Assembly (NCBI GenBank): GCA_016871475.1
Contig: VHDG01000162.1
Coordinates: forward strand, 1 to 7,831
Source: Verrucomicrobiota bacterium
GTDB lineage: Bacteria > Verrucomicrobiota > Verrucomicrobiia > Limisphaerales > UBA11320
Direction: 5' to 3'
DNA length: 7,831 bases
Positions within the stretch are counted from its first letter, which is position 1. Each line of letters opens with the position of its first letter. Below the pieces are notes generated by a model that was given only the letters and a program-made list of their open reading frames with translations, was not told the DNA's origin and ran no database searches. Both the position numbers and the translations under genes were made by a program. Shown here piece after piece: positions 7,597 to 7,831 of the stretch.

Positions 7597-7695
7597 CGCT
7601 TACGTATTTCGATTCAATACGCGCGCTCCTCACGCCTCGCTCTTCACAAGAGTCTGCTGCGCAACTGTCCGCTGTCCTACTGAATCGTTCCGGCT
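7530..7695. repeat. Long concentric inverted repeat (hairpin element, REP/MITE-like candidate)
   Basis: The outer arms, 7530-7551 (starting AGCCGGAACGATTCAGTAGG) and 7674-7695, are perfect 22-base reverse complements. Three more pairs nest inside: 7553-7564 with 7661-7672 (10 of 12 match), 7571-7581 with 7642-7652 (10 of 11), and 7603-7608 with 7616-7621 (6 of 6). All four share a centre within about one base of 7612, so the segment can fold as one long imperfect hairpin of 166 bases. It starts 15 bases after the transposase remnant ends and stops 23 bases short of the convergent peptidase stop codon. It may be a non-autonomous mobile element, a hairpin RNA, or a large shared 3' structure between converging genes. 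I saw no direct-repeat target duplication. Confidence 0.82.
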
Positions 7696-7718
7696 TAGGT
7701 TCTTGGAGCAAACTGCAT

Positions 7719-7831
7719 CTACCAGATCTTGGCCCGCAGTTCCGGGGCGCGCCAGACGGGCGTACCGGGCTTGATGCCGAAGGCATCGAAGAACTCAGGT
7801 TGATTCACGTGAGGCCCTATTCCTCGAAACT
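7719..7831 (-). CDS. M13-family metallopeptidase (neprilysin/PepO-like), C-terminal end only
   Basis: The minus strand reads in from the right edge and ends at TAG (7719-7721). The 36 complete residues visible begin FRGIGPHVNQPEFFDAFGI and end in KPGTPVWRAPELRAKIW. This matches the C-terminus of M13 zinc endopeptidases: the NxPEFxxAF block, then KPGxP, then an invariant C-terminal Trp (neprilysin itself ends CRVW). Such enzymes are about 650-750 residues long, usually exported or lipid-anchored, and cleave short peptides. The zinc-binding HExxH and ExxxD motifs would lie outside the window, so activity cannot be judged. The gene converges with the giant gene and the transposase remnant, and its stop lies 23 bases from the long inverted repeat, which could serve as its 3' structure. 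Confidence 0.87.
   Translation of the reverse strand, partial: FRGIGPHVNQPEFFDAFGIKPGTPVWRAPELRAKIW

Noticed and set aside
7478..7786. Minus-strand frame of 102 codons covering the inverted repeat and peptidase end
   Set aside because: It runs in a different frame from the M13 C-terminus, whose motif match is clear, and through the hairpin; it is a shadow frame.

Overview
The window (7831 bases) looks like chromosomal DNA from a free-living Gram-negative bacterium, most likely of the Verrucomicrobiota/PVC group. That placement is an inference. It rests on the giant repetitive envelope-type protein, the style of the REP-associated (IS200-like) transposase remnant, and the M13 peptidase tail. 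No rRNA or marker gene is present to confirm it.

Layout. (1) About 84% of the window (2-6595, +) is one very large open frame, still open at the left edge and therefore missing its true N-terminus. It encodes at least 2197 residues of a protein I cannot assign to a named family. Comparing its two halves by eye shows a collinear two-fold internal duplication of roughly 800-850 residues, rich in predicted beta strands. The copies are separated by a hub of about five membrane segments plus a signal-peptide-like stretch. A helical, TPR-like segment and a single C-terminal membrane anchor follow the second copy. (2) 6596-7173 is less GC-rich and has no convincing gene; it holds two hairpins, one followed by seven T's. 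(3) 7174-7514 (+) is the decayed C-terminal part of a REP-associated tyrosine transposase: frameshifted, lacking its N-terminal HUH half, with Phe where the catalytic Tyr is expected. (4) 7530-7695 is a long imperfect inverted repeat: perfect 22-bp outer arms and three further paired blocks, all centred on about position 7612. A 22-codon minus-strand frame inside it resembles the start of four-helix-bundle (23S rRNA intervening-sequence) proteins. (5) 7719-7831 (-) is the last 36 codons of an M13-family (neprilysin/PepO-like) metallopeptidase that enters from the right edge.

The giant gene and the peptidase converge on the 6596-7718 interval, which has collected transposase debris and the hairpin element. 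There is no evidence that the two flanking genes act together. The most unusual items are the internally duplicated giant membrane protein and the concentric long hairpin beside the dead transposase.
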